A stretch of DNA of 64,000 bases from Candidatus Sodalis endolongispinus (lineage in GTDB: Bacteria; Pseudomonadota; Gammaproteobacteria; Enterobacterales; Enterobacteriaceae), in contig NZ_JAFJYC010000001.1 of the NCBI RefSeq assembly GCF_018777395.1, positions 2,480,001-2,544,000 on the forward strand, in the 5' to 3' direction. Position 1 is the first letter of the stretch. Each line of letters begins with the position of its first letter. Of the stretch, positions 28,976 to 38,180 are shown piece by piece. A program made the translations under genes and the position numbers. The notes beneath the pieces were generated by a model. It was not told the DNA's origin. It searched no databases and saw nothing but the letters and a program-made list of their open reading frames with translations.

Positions 28976-31426
28976 ATGAGCCCAAAACGGATTTCTCACC
29001 TCCGCACCGCCCCGTTGCGTCGTGCAACAGATAGGCTGACGCGCGTGGTGGTGAGCGGCGGCGGTTTGCTGGTGCTATTCGCCCTATTGCTGATTTTCTG
29101 TTATCTGCTGTGGGCGGTGCTACCGTTATTTCGCGCCCCCGCCGTCGGCGGCGCCACGACGTTGGCAAGCTATCAAGCGCCGCCGGCATCCTCTTCTAAC
29201 ATGTCGGCACCGGCTGCAAACGTATCGGTATCGCCTCTAGCGGGGCCGACATCGTCTTCCAGCGTGTCGGTATCGCCTGCAGCGACGCCGGCATCGTCTT
29301 GCGTCGTGCCGCCATGGTCTTCCATCCCGCCGGCGTCGCAGGATGATGAATTGCAGGCAAACGGAGCCTTATTCACTCTCGCCGTTGATGCGACTTCCGG
29401 CTGGACCTGGGCGATTGACTGCGCCGGCCGGGGGCTTGCCCGTCCGCTGAACGGTGCTGATGCCGCCGACCAGGTAGCGTTGCTGGCGCAACCAACGCAC
29501 GTCGCCAGAGCCAGCGGCGGACAACCGCTGTATTGGCTAACCAACGCTTCAGGGCAGGGGATACTGGCGCGTGTCGATAGCGCGGCCGATGGCGCGCCGC
29601 TCTGGGTGCGGCCGTTTGGCGGTGTGCAGGTCATTGATCCTGCACGACGCCCGCTGCGCCGCACTGCGATGGCCTATCCATACGCAGAGCGGGCGGTAGC
29701 GGCGGCACAGCTTGCTGATGGGCAGGTTGTGGTGCTGCATTACAGCACGGCCGCCGGCACCGAAACGGTCCAGCGTCAGCCGCTGACCTCAGCCGGCCAA
29801 GAGGTAGACCGCCTGCTATTGTCCCCCGACGGCCGTCTGCTCTATCTGCTTTCCGGCAGCCAGCTCAGTCTCTGGCGGCCGGTCCGCTAGCGCTATTTAT
29901 GCTGCCGGTGGAAGGGGCTTTGCTTGTGCGCGACGGCGCCGGCCATTTGTCGCTGTGGTTTGACGCCACCGGCGACACCGGACTGCGACTGACCCCGATT
30001 CTCACTTATGCCGTCACCCTGGATGCCGGCGCGCGGCTGCTGGCGCCGGCACGCCGAGGGGGTTTTGCCGTACTCGACGCTGAGGGAAGATTAACCTGGT
30101 TAAGCACGCGCGATGGGCATCCTCGCGGCCACCTGACGCTGCCGTGGTTTGCGCAGCCTGACACCGGGGCGTTTGCCAAGCAATCGCAGGCCGACGGACG
30201 CGGCGGTGTGCTTGCCGGCGCCCTAACCCCCAACGGCGGGACATCGCCGGCCGCTACTGGCGGCATTTTGCCTAATCCGGCTGCCGCCTCGGCGCCGATG
30301 GCGGCCTTATCGCCACAGGGGGACGCACTGGTGAGCGTCGGCTCTGACGTGTGGCGCGTCTGGGCCTTGTCGCCCGGCTCGCCAGAGCTCATTTGGCGCA
30401 CCTTGACCCAGCGGATCTGGTATCCCGGCTATCCGGCACCGGCGTGGGTGTGGCAGTCCACGCCCGCCGGCGATAGTTTTGCGGCAGGCAAATACAGCCT
30501 GGTGCCGCTGGCGGTCGGCACCCTGAAAGCCGCCGCCTGCGCCATGCTATTCGCCACACCTCTGGCGTTGGCCGCCGCCATGTACAGCGCCTGGTTCATG
30601 TCCGCTGGTCTGCGCCGTTGGGTTAAGCCGGCGATGGAGATAATGGGCGCGGTTCCGAGCGTGGTCGTCGGTGTGATAGCCGGCCTGTGGCTCGTGCCGC
30701 ATTTGGCCACTGCGCTCGGCGGCTTAGTGCTGCTGCCGGTGCTGCTGCCGCTGTTCATTCTTGCCGTGGCCTATCTGGCCGGCAGCTTACCGCCGCGCTG
30801 GCGACGCCGTTGGCCTGCCGGGCTGGAATGTCTGTGCTTGTTGCCGCTGATTGCGCTCGTCTTGTGGGGCTGTTTTACCCTCATGCCGCCGCTCGAGCGT
30901 CTGCTGTTCGGTATGCCGCTCGCGCAGGCTTTGGGCGAGCACTATAATCCGCTCAATGCGCTGGTGGTAGGTATCGCGATGGGCTTCGCGCTGATCCCGC
31001 TGTTGTTCACCCTCGCCGAAGAAGCCCTGTTCGGCGTACCGACGCGCCTTATCCAGGGGTCGCTGGCGCTGGGCGCGCCCCCCCTGGCAGACTCTGGTAG
31101 GGGTAACGCTGCCGGCGGCCAGCGCTGGTTTGGTGTCAGCCTTTATGCTGACCCTCGGACGGGCCATGGGCGAGACGATGATCGTGCTGATGGCCAGCGG
31201 CAACCTGCCGCGCGTCGATGGCAGCGTGTTGCAAGGGCTACGCGCGCTGGCGGCCAATATCGCCATCGAGATCCCTGAAGCGTTGCGCGGTTCGGAGCAT
31301 TACCGGGTACTGTTTCTCAGTGCGCTGCTGTTGTTGGTCTTTACCTTCATCATCAATAGCGTAGCGGAATTGTTACGTTTGCGTCTACGATGCCGCTATC
31401 GCCAGCCCGACGGAGGTGTCTTATGA
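28976..31426 (+). pseudogene. PstC-like phosphate ABC permease (large form), two frameshifts
   Basis: This is the long type of phosphate permease found beside ppk in some enterics, with a periplasmic domain between its first helix and the core. The first frame (28976-29890) has the N-terminal helix (VVVSGGGLLVLFALLLIFCYLLWAVLPLF), a Ser/Pro/Ala-rich low-complexity stretch and a beta-propeller-like region. At about 29885 the frame shifts to 29899-31278, which holds the permease core (LVPLAVGTLKAAACAMLFATPLALAAAMYSAWF; MEIMGAVPSVVVGVIAGLWL). At a run of seven C (31078-31084) it shifts again into 31130-31426 (LGRAMGETMIVLMASGNLP, the EAA loop). Divergent from ppk; overlaps the next gene by ATGA. 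Confidence 0.87.
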
Positions 31427-33007
31427 AAGCCTGGTGGCGCTCGGGCCGGCCGTGGGTATTGTTGACCGCCGGCGCGGTAAGCCTAAGTCTCCTGGCGATG
31501 GTGGCGCTTCTGGCGCTACTGTTGAGTCAGTCGCTGCAACTGCTCTGGCCGCAGCAGATTTACCGCTTTGAACTCCAAAATCCCCCCGCGGTACTGCTGG
31601 GAGAGCGTGTAGGAGTACAGAGAACGCCGGCGGGTGAATGGTGGTTTATCAATACCGGTAATCGGCCGCAGGATCGTTATCGGGTACCGGCAGCGGAGGT
31701 CCGTGCCAACCGATTACCGGCCGATGCGCTGGTGGTGCAGCGCCGTAGCGGCGCACAGCTTTATGGCTATCTTGCCGGGATGCGCGAGGACGGACAGCCG
31801 TTAACCGCTGACGTGATGCCCGCTGCGCTGGATCAGCGGCTGCGGCTAACCGCCACGCAGCGCCGTATGGCGGCGCAGGTGGAAGGGCAGCGAAATGCGG
31901 TACGGGTAAAACGGGCGCAGCAGCTGCAGCAGGCGCAACAACGCATGCTGCGTCATCCGGCGGGGCAAACCGAGCAGCAACAGGCCGCCCAGCGTGCGGC
32001 GCTAAACGAACTGCAGGCAACCTATGACGATTTGAGCGAACAACTGGCCGGTATTGAGCGTGAGCGGGGCCGGGTGCAGTTGATCCTCGCTGATGCGCAA
32101 GGCCAGCGCCAGATCATTGCGCTAAGCGATATCGACAGTCTATGGTATCCCAACGCGATGAGCCTGGGGCAAAAACTGCGCCATCTGGCGGCGCAAACCT
32201 GGCGTTTCATCAGCCTCGATGACCCCACAGGGGAGGGCAATGGCGTTTTTCCGGCGATTGTCGGCACGCTGTTGCTAGTGATACTGATGTCGGTGCTGGT
32301 CATGCCGCTCGGGGTGATGGCGGCCATTTATCTGAATGAATATGCTGGACAAAACGGGTTAACGCGGCTTATTCGTATCGCGGTGGGCAACCTCGCCGGC
32401 GTGCCGTCGATTGTTTACGGTATTTTCGGCCTGGGATTTTTCGTCTATGTGCTCGGCGGCTCGCTTGATAAACTGTTTTATGCCGAGGCTTTGCCGGCCC
32501 CGACCTTCGGCACGCCGGGCTTATTGTGGGCCGCGCTGACGCTGGCGCTACTGACCCTGCCGGTGGTGATTATCGCCACTGAAAGAAGGGCTGGCGCGTA
32601 TTCCGCCTTCCCTGCGCCAGGGATCGCTGGCGCTCGGCGCAACCCAGGCGGAAACGTTGTGGCAGGTGGTGTTGCCGGGCGCGGCGCCGGCTGTCATGAC
32701 CGGCCTTATTCTGGCGTTGGCGCGTGCGGCGGGGGAAACCGCACCGCTGATGTTGGTGGGGGTCATCAAATCGGCGCCCAAGCTGCCGCTGGACGGCGAG
32801 TTTCCTTTTCTGCACCCCGAAAGGCAATTTATGCATCTCGGTTATCAGATCTACGATTTAGCGTTTCAAAGCCAGGACGGTGATGCGGTCCAGCCGCTGG
32901 CGTTCGCCACCGCGCTGTTGTTGATTGTCATTGTTGTGGGGCTGAATCTGGCCGCAATGGGTTTGCGCCACCGGCTACGTGAGAAATACCGTGCGTTAAC
33001 GTTATGA
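31423..33007 (+). pseudogene. PstA-like phosphate ABC permease (large form), one frameshift
   Basis: Second permease of the unit, with an N-terminal helix (VLLTAGAVSLSLLAMVALLALLLSQSL), a glutamine-rich coiled-coil-like periplasmic part (residues about 145-215) and a PstA core (GTLLLVILMSVLVMPLGVMAAIYLNEYA; GNLAGVPSIVYGIFGLGFFVYVLGGSLD). The frame breaks at about 32580: GAAAGAAGGG instead of GAAGAAGGG, one extra base, turning the expected ATEEGLARIPPSLRQGSLALGAT into an unrelated reading. The rest (VVLPGAAPAVMTGLILALARAAGETAPLMLVG) continues in another frame to 33007. The EAA loop falls after the break, so the permease cannot couple to its ATPase. Confidence 0.88.
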
Positions 33008-33023
33008 TGGAGAACAGGTTGCT

Positions 33024-33842
33024 ATGTCGCTAGTCCCCCCTTTGAGCTCGAACGGTGCGACCGCCGCGCCTGCCGGGGTGTCGCCATCGGCGCTGGCGCT
33101 GGAAACCGAACACCTGCGGGTGCGTTACGGCAGTCGTCTGGTACTTGACGACATCTCTCTGCCCATTGCCAAAGGGCAAATTACCGCCCTTATCGGCCCT
33201 TCCGGGTGCGGTAAATCGACGCTGCTTCGCTGCTTTAACCGTATGAATGACCTGAGCGACGATTGCCAGATTAGCGGCGCGGTGCGTTTGCAAGGACAGG
33301 ACATCTATGCTGCCGGACAGGAAGTAGTGGCGCTGCGCCGGCGGGTGGGAATGGTTTTCCAGCGGTCCAACCCGTTTCCCAAATCCATTTACGACAACGT
33401 CGTCTACGGCCTGCGGCTTTTGGGTATCAGCGAACGCAGGCTGCTGGACGACGCCGCGGAGCGGGCGCTGCGCGCGGCGGCGTTATGGCATGAAGTTAAA
33501 GATCGCCTGCGTGAAAATGCGTTAAAACTGTCCACCGGCCAGCAGCAGCGGCTGGTGATCGCCCGCGCTATCGCCATCGAGCCGGAAGTGTTACTGCTTG
33601 ATGAGCCGACCTCTGCGCTGGATCCCATTTCCACCTTGACCATCGAAGAGCTGATGATCTCGCTGAAAGCGCATTTCACCCTGGTTCTGGTGACGCATAA
33701 CATGCAGCAGGCGGCGCGGGTTTCCGACTATACCGCCTTTTTGCATCAGGGCAAGCTGGTGGAATATGCCGTCACCGACCGGCTATTTACCGCCACGGCG
33801 CAGCGCAAAACCGAGGAATATATTACCGGCCGGCTGCGCTAA
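33024..33842 (+). CDS. PstB-like phosphate ABC transporter ATPase
   Basis: A 272-residue ABC ATPase. Walker [10 protein letters not shown] is at about residues 58-66, then [17 protein letters not shown] typical of PstB, the Q-loop region [21 protein letters not shown], Walker [14 protein letters not shown] and the switch VTHNMQQA. The signature motif reads LSTGQQQR rather than the normal LSGGQQQR; the changed glycine contacts ATP across the dimer, so this may weaken it. The N-terminal 30 residues are low complexity. The gene itself is open, but both partner permeases are broken, so it is likely an orphan on its way to loss. No phoU follows. Confidence 0.88.
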   Translation: MSLVPPLSSNGATAAPAGVSPSALALETEHLRVRYGSRLVLDDISLPIAKGQITALIGPSGCGKSTLLRCFNRMNDLSDDCQISGAVRLQGQDIYAAGQEVVALRRRVGMVFQRSNPFPKSIYDNVVYGLRLLGISERRLLDDAAERALRAAALWHEVKDRLRENALKLSTGQQQRLVIARAIAIEPEVLLLDEPTSALDPISTLTIEELMISLKAHFTLVLVTHNMQQAARVSDYTAFLHQGKLVEYAVTDRLFTATAQRKTEEYITGRLR

Positions 33843-34545
33843 CGGTTATCCGCCGGTCGGGTTTTATTGCTGCATTATCGGTATGGGCAAAGGACGCCTA
33901 TCCAGGCGGCGATCGTGGCGGAAGACTGGATAAAGCGTAACGTGGCCCATGGCGAACCCAAGGCCAGCGTCAGGGGCAATGGGCGGCGAGACTAAATCAC
34001 CGAACGCCGTGCCTGCGCCCTCGCCAGCGCTACCTGTGGCTGCACGCAGTCGATGCGGTGGTTTAGCGCAATGGATGAGGGGAGCACCATTTCACCTTTA
34101 CCTTTTTTGTTTACGGCAATATGATTTAGTCAGGATTGACGAACCTGCAAGCGAATATAGCTCCTGATACAGTGATCTTGACTACTATTTTCAAGTGACA
34201 ACGAGTCGTCGGTAAAATAGTCTCACCGCTAAACTCACATTGCTTGCGTCAATGGCGCGTCTGTCTGTCATACTCTGCGACTAAACCAGCAATGAGCTTG
34301 CAAGATCGGGTTATGCCAAAATAACCATTTTGCTTACAGGTGAGATCATGTTGAGTATTATGACTCAAGAGGCATCTACCCTGGATTGAATTTTCTCAGC
34401 ATAAAAATACTATTCTCTTATGCAGTAGGTTGAGGTGAAGAGTGAAACTCATCTCGTATTGGCTTTGGCAAATAAGCTTAATCGGAGTGCTCAAGTATAG
34501 AGTGTTTATTTACAATGCTAAGCCATTCGAGGTAAATTTCACCTA
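33843..34545. other. Intergenic stretch entering an A+T-rich island
   Basis: About 700 bases with no supportable gene. The first half has the base composition of the neighbours; from about 34080 onward the DNA is clearly richer in A and T. The only frame of note (33949-34167) has no ribosome site or motif. Nothing recognisable remains of phoU or another transporter gene. Confidence 0.6.
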
Positions 34546-34565
34546 AAGCGGTAAGGAAACCGCTT
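34546..34565 (-). terminator. Hairpin at the end of the orphan gene
   Basis: A perfect 7-bp inverted repeat (AAGCGGT / ACCGCTT) with a 6-base loop, overlapping the stop codon of the minus-strand orphan gene. A clear T run does not follow, so its role as a terminator is uncertain. Confidence 0.4.
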
Positions 34566-35076
34566 AAGAGAGGGTTGCCCTATTATGGAATTTAATTGAA
34601 CCTCCTTTGCTTTTTCCGTATATGGTAAAGAACTTAACAATTGAAGGATCATTTTCTGGTTTTTCAGAATGATAATATTTTCCTAAATGTTTTTTATAGG
34701 CTTCTTCAGGATTTGCTTTAAAGTCCTTTAAGGCTGTTCTCAAAGCATCAGACAGCAAGGGCTTTTTATTTGGCTTAGAGTTTGTTACAGCAGCAATCTT
34801 AAATTTTAGATGCGATAGGTTTTTAATAGAATCGCACGTTTGTTGATTGATGGGAAGGCTGCCAGCTAAAGCGTTGTACTTTAGCTTTCTTTTTTCACTT
34901 TTAAGGGAATTAGGCTTCAATGAGCTTTGTTTCACGCTTAACAGGTTTTTGGCGTAGGTGATATCCTTTTCTCGTAGTTTTCCCTTAGACATGTTATGGG
35001 CTAACTTTACCGCTGAGTTAGTACTTTTGAAACAATGGGCTTTTACATGATGGAAGGCATGGTTTAATATTTTCAT
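34564..35076 (-). CDS. Orphan lysine-rich hypothetical protein in A+T-rich island
   Basis: About 170 residues, strongly basic (many Lys) with Asn and Ser in plenty and little aromatic content; no signal peptide or membrane segment. Pieces such as LSDALRTALKDFKANPEEAYKKHLGKYYHSEKPE look like amphipathic helix. I do not recognise any family. ATG 35076 is preferred over GTG 35082 because an AGAGG ribosome site sits 7 bases ahead of it. Base composition is far more A+T-rich than the G+C-rich neighbours, which argues for transfer from another source. The place, between ppk and purN, is where those two genes are adjacent in E. coli. A secreted or phage-derived protein is possible but not shown. Confidence 0.6.
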   Translation of the reverse strand: MKILNHAFHHVKAHCFKSTNSAVKLAHNMSKGKLREKDITYAKNLLSVKQSSLKPNSLKSEKRKLKYNALAGSLPINQQTCDSIKNLSHLKFKIAAVTNSKPNKKPLLSDALRTALKDFKANPEEAYKKHLGKYYHSEKPENDPSIVKFFTIYGKSKGGSIKFHNRATLS

Positions 35077-35082
35077 TCTCAC

Positions 35083-35524
35083 CTCTGGGTTAATGTGGAG
35101 ATGAAAATATATCGGCTTTTTTGCTAAAAAAATAAAACGGAACCGGGGAGAAATTAACGCTTATATTATCTAATTTCATTATTTACTTTCAAAGGAAATA
35201 ATGTAATTGTCCTCAGTCTATACCGTGCACTTCCGGCATTAATTACATTTTGGTTCAATGCGCGATATTGTTAAATCCCTAGGCGCGGATTATTTTACTT
35301 ATACAATATTGTAATTTAAATAGTATTTATAATTATTAGATGATGAAAGACAGTATTTTCTGAACTCATTAGGGTTGAACTCAAGGGCGGCCTTCCGCTT
35401 ACTGGCCTGTTTCGTTCATTCCAATACACCCTGGACGTGCCTGGATAAAGGATTGTTTCAGCCATCATCTCTCTGGAAGGGCGTATTGTGGTGCGAGGTG
35501 TGGGCTTAGGGTGAATGATACTAA
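35083..35524. other. A+T-rich intergenic region
   Basis: About 440 bases upstream of the orphan gene and beyond the purMN terminator. It contains several A+T-rich patches (for example around 35280-35350) that could hold the orphan gene's promoter, but no clear site stands out. No open frame of interest. Confidence 0.5.
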
Positions 35525-35559
35525 GGCGCTGTTAATCATGCCATGAGATTAACAGCGCC
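35525..35559 (-). terminator. Strong hairpin downstream of purMN
   Basis: A perfect 13-bp inverted repeat (GGCGCTGTTAATC / GATTAACAGCGCC) around a 9-base loop, 30 bases after the purN stop on the minus strand. It is followed there by CTTAGTATCATT, only modestly T-rich. Best read as the purMN transcription terminator or an RNA-stabilising hairpin. Confidence 0.7.
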
Positions 35560-35589
35560 TCAGCTCCGCCGCAGACGGGCTCAGTAGAG

Positions 35590-36228
35590 TTAATCGGCGG
35601 CGTAGCCGGCGGCAGGCAGGGGCGCGCCGTCCAGCCAGGCGACGTTATCACGCAACGACAGCCGGCCCGTTAGCAGCCAGTTGATGACCAGCGGATAAAT
35701 GGCGTGTTCCTGGGTTTTCACCCGTTGCGCCAGTATCTGCTCATCATCTTGCGCAAAAATGGGCACCCGCGCCTGTAAAATCACCGGGCCGCCATCCAGC
35801 TCGTCGGTGACGAAATGCACCGAGGTGCCGTGCTCGGCATCGCCGTTGGCGAGCGCCTGACGATGGGTATGCAGTCCGGGATAGCGCGGCAACAGCGAGG
35901 GGTGTACGTTGAGCATGCGGCCGGCATAGCGCTCGACAAAGGCCGAGGTCAGAATGCGCATAAAGCCGGCGAGGACGATAACCGACAGTGGGTAGCGGTC
36001 GATAAGGGCGGCGAGTGCCCGATCGTAGTCCTCACGGCTGGCGAAACCCACCGGGTTAAGCGTCTTGGTTTCGATCCCGGCGGTTGCGGCGCGCGTAAGC
36101 CCGTAGGCGTCGGCGCGATGACTGATGACTGCGGCGATCCGCGCCGCGATCTTGCCCTGCTGGCAGGCATCAATCAGCGCCTGCAGGTTGCTGCCTTCTC
36201 CTGAAATCAGCACCACCAGGTGTTTCAT
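35590..36228 (-). CDS. purN: Phosphoribosylglycinamide formyltransferase PurN
   Basis: PurN transfers a formyl group from 10-formyl-THF to GAR in de novo purine synthesis. 212 residues, as in E. coli. VVLISGEGSNLQALIDACQ at the N-terminus binds the phosphate; VLAGFMRILTSAFV, NVHPSLLPRYPGLHTHRQAL (catalytic Asn and His) and SVHFVTDELDGGPVILQA (catalytic Asp) are in place. It overlaps the purM stop by one base (TGATG), so the two are translationally coupled. No defect is seen, although purM and purC carry changes. Confidence 0.95.
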   Translation of the reverse strand: MKHLVVLISGEGSNLQALIDACQQGKIAARIAAVISHRADAYGLTRAATAGIETKTLNPVGFASREDYDRALAALIDRYPLSVIVLAGFMRILTSAFVERYAGRMLNVHPSLLPRYPGLHTHRQALANGDAEHGTSVHFVTDELDGGPVILQARVPIFAQDDEQILAQRVKTQEHAIYPLVINWLLTGRLSLRDNVAWLDGAPLPAAGYAAD

Positions 36229-37265
36229 CAGCGGATAATCACCTGATGCTCGCCGTCGGCGGGCTGAATTTGACCGAGCGCCCAGGCGGTTTCGCCTAAG
36301 TCGGCTAGAATAGCCAGCGCTTTACCGGCGCTGGCTGCGGGCACGGCTATGACCATGCCGACGCCGCAGTTGAAGGTGCGGTACATTTCATGGCGACTCA
36401 CATTGCCGGCCTGCTGTAGCCAGCGGAAAACCGCCGGCCATTGCCAACTGCTTTCTTCAATCACCGCCTGGGTACCCGCCGGCAGAACGCGCGGGATGTT
36501 TTCCCAGAAGCCGCCGCCGGTCAAATGCGCAATAGCATGTACCTCGGTCTGCGCGATAAGGGACAGCAGCGCCTTGACGTAGATGCGCGTCGGCGCCAGT
36601 AGATGGTCCGTCAGCAATCTGCCTTCTACCTGCGTCTGTTCGGGGTCGGTCTGGCTGAAGGACAAAATCTTGCGTACCAGCGAGTAACCGTTGGAATGAG
36701 GGCCGCTTGCGGCCAGCGCCAGTAGGGTATCGCCGGCCTGCACCTTGCTGCCGTCGATGATGTCCGCTTTTTCCACTACGCCGACGCAGAAGCCGGCGAC
36801 GTCGTAGTCCTCGCCATGGTACATGCCGGGCATTTCCGCCGTTTCGCCGCCGACCAGCGCGCAGCCGGATTGCTTACAGCCCTCGGCGATGCCGGTTATC
36901 ACTGCGGCTGCGGTATCGACGTCAAGTTTCCCGGTGGCATAATAGTCGAGGAAAAATAGCGGTTCGGCGCCCTGAACCACCAGGTCGTTTACGCACATTG
37001 CCACCAAATCGATGCCGATAGTATCGTGGCGTTTCAAATCCATGGCCAGACGCAGTTTGGTCACGACGCCGTCTGTGCCTGAAACCAGAATCGGCTCGCG
37101 ATACTTCTGCGGCAGCGCGCACAGGGCGCCGAAACCGCCCAGCCCGCCCATGAATTCCGGGCGTTTGGTCTGTTTCACAACACCTTTGATACGGTCTACC
37201 AATGCGTTGCCGGCATCGATATCCACACCTGCGTCTTTGTAACTGAGAGAGGTTTTGTCGGTCAC
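36228..37265 (-). CDS. purM: AIR synthetase PurM, with a Gly68Val change
   Basis: PurM closes the imidazole ring (FGAM to AIR). 345 residues from GTG 37265, which has GGAG 8 bases upstream and matches the E. coli start ([23 protein letters not shown]). Typical blocks: [73 protein letters not shown] and [12 protein letters not shown]. The near-invariant SGTDGVGTKL motif reads [10 protein letters not shown]: glycine 68 has become valine within the active-site loop. The frame is open, so I call it a gene, but activity is doubtful. Divergent from upp with a PurR box upstream. Confidence 0.93.
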   Translation of the reverse strand: MTDKTSLSYKDAGVDIDAGNALVDRIKGVVKQTKRPEFMGGLGGFGALCALPQKYREPILVSGTDGVVTKLRLAMDLKRHDTIGIDLVAMCVNDLVVQGAEPLFFLDYYATGKLDVDTAAAVITGIAEGCKQSGCALVGGETAEMPGMYHGEDYDVAGFCVGVVEKADIIDGSKVQAGDTLLALAASGPHSNGYSLVRKILSFSQTDPEQTQVEGRLLTDHLLAPTRIYVKALLSLIAQTEVHAIAHLTGGGFWENIPRVLPAGTQAVIEESSWQWPAVFRWLQQAGNVSRHEMYRTFNCGVGMVIAVPAASAGKALAILADLGETAWALGQIQPADGEHQVIIR

Positions 37266-37327
37266 TGCAAGATCTCCACGGAGATAACCTGTTGCTTGAA
37301 ATGGGGCGCCGCCAATTCTAACAGCGT

Positions 37328-37343
37328 AAGCAATCGTTTGCGA
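37328..37343 (-). promoter_or_regulatory. Probable PurR operator upstream of purMN
   Basis: AAGCAATCGTTTGCGA matches the 16-base PurR consensus (ACGCAAACGTTTGCGT) at 13 positions, including the central CG and the TTTGCG half. It lies 63 bases upstream of the purM start, as in E. coli where PurR represses purMN. No purR gene is in the window. Confidence 0.75.
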
Positions 37344-37423
37344 GAGGTGTTGCATTCGCGCCGGCCTTTTTGTTGACTATAGTAATTCCATTAAAGCCTT
37401 GATCAGGATCAGGCAAATTCGTA

Positions 37424-37451
37424 TTGCGCTGCGGGGAAAAGGAGTTATAAT
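37424..37451 (+). promoter_or_regulatory. Probable sigma-70 promoter of upp
   Basis: A perfect TATAAT (37446-37451) with TTGCGC (37424-37429) 16 bases before it, ending about 45 bases ahead of the upp ATG. The spacing and position fit; the -35 is only a fair match. Confidence 0.55.
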
Positions 37452-37496
37452 CTCGCGATTTTTTTTGACCGTTCAGTGCCCTAGGGGAGAGATAAC

Positions 37497-38123
37497 ATGA
37501 AGATCGTTGAGGTTAAACACCCGCTGGTGAAACACAAGCTGGGGTTGATGCGCGCTCACGATATCAGTACCAAACGCTTTCGCGAACTGGCATCGGAAGT
37601 GGGTAGCTTGTTGACCTATGTCGCGACCGCCGATATGGAAACCGAAAAGGTCACTATCGAAGGTTGGTGCGGGCCAGTTAAAATTGATCAAATTAAAGGG
37701 AAAAAAATTACCGTTGTCCCGATTCTGCGCGCCGGGCTTGGCATGATGGACGGCGTATTGGAAAATCTGCCCAGCGCGCGTATCAGCGTGGTCGGCGTTT
37801 ACCGTGATGAAAACACCCTGACGCCGGTACCTTATTTTCATAAGCTGGTGTCGAGCATCGATGAGCGTATGGCGCTGGTGGTGGATCCGATGCTGGCGAC
37901 CGGCGGCTCGATGATCGCCACTATCGATTTATTGAAAAAGGCCGGCTGCCCCTGTATCAAGGTATTGGTGCTGGTGGCGGCGCCTGAAGGCATCGCGGCG
38001 CTGGAAAAGGCGCATCCCGACGTGGAACTCTATACTGCGGCTATCGATAAGGGACTTAACGAGAAAGGTTATATCATGCCGGGCCTGGGTGACGCGGGTG
38101 ACAAAATCTTTGGTACCAAATAA
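37497..38123 (+). CDS. upp: Uracil phosphoribosyltransferase
   Basis: Upp converts uracil and PRPP to UMP. 208 residues, the E. coli length. [19 protein letters not shown], the [16 protein letters not shown] active-site helix, the PRPP-binding [23 protein letters not shown] (about 130-152) and the C-terminal [18 protein letters not shown] are all present. GGGGAGAG precedes the ATG. It forms a salvage unit with uraA, which follows after a weak hairpin with a T run. Confidence 0.97.
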   Translation: MKIVEVKHPLVKHKLGLMRAHDISTKRFRELASEVGSLLTYVATADMETEKVTIEGWCGPVKIDQIKGKKITVVPILRAGLGMMDGVLENLPSARISVVGVYRDENTLTPVPYFHKLVSSIDERMALVVDPMLATGGSMIATIDLLKKAGCPCIKVLVLVAAPEGIAALEKAHPDVELYTAAIDKGLNEKGYIMPGLGDAGDKIFGTK

Positions 38124-38128
38124 CACTG

Positions 38129-38154
38129 AACCGGCCATTGAGTCGGTTTTTTTT
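38129..38154 (+). terminator. Weak terminator/attenuator between upp and uraA
   Basis: A short inverted repeat (AACCG / CGGTT) followed by eight T residues, directly after the upp stop. The stem is short, so partial read-through into uraA is expected. Confidence 0.6.
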
Positions 38155-38180
38155 GACCCTGAATTCTGAGGAAAGTTACC

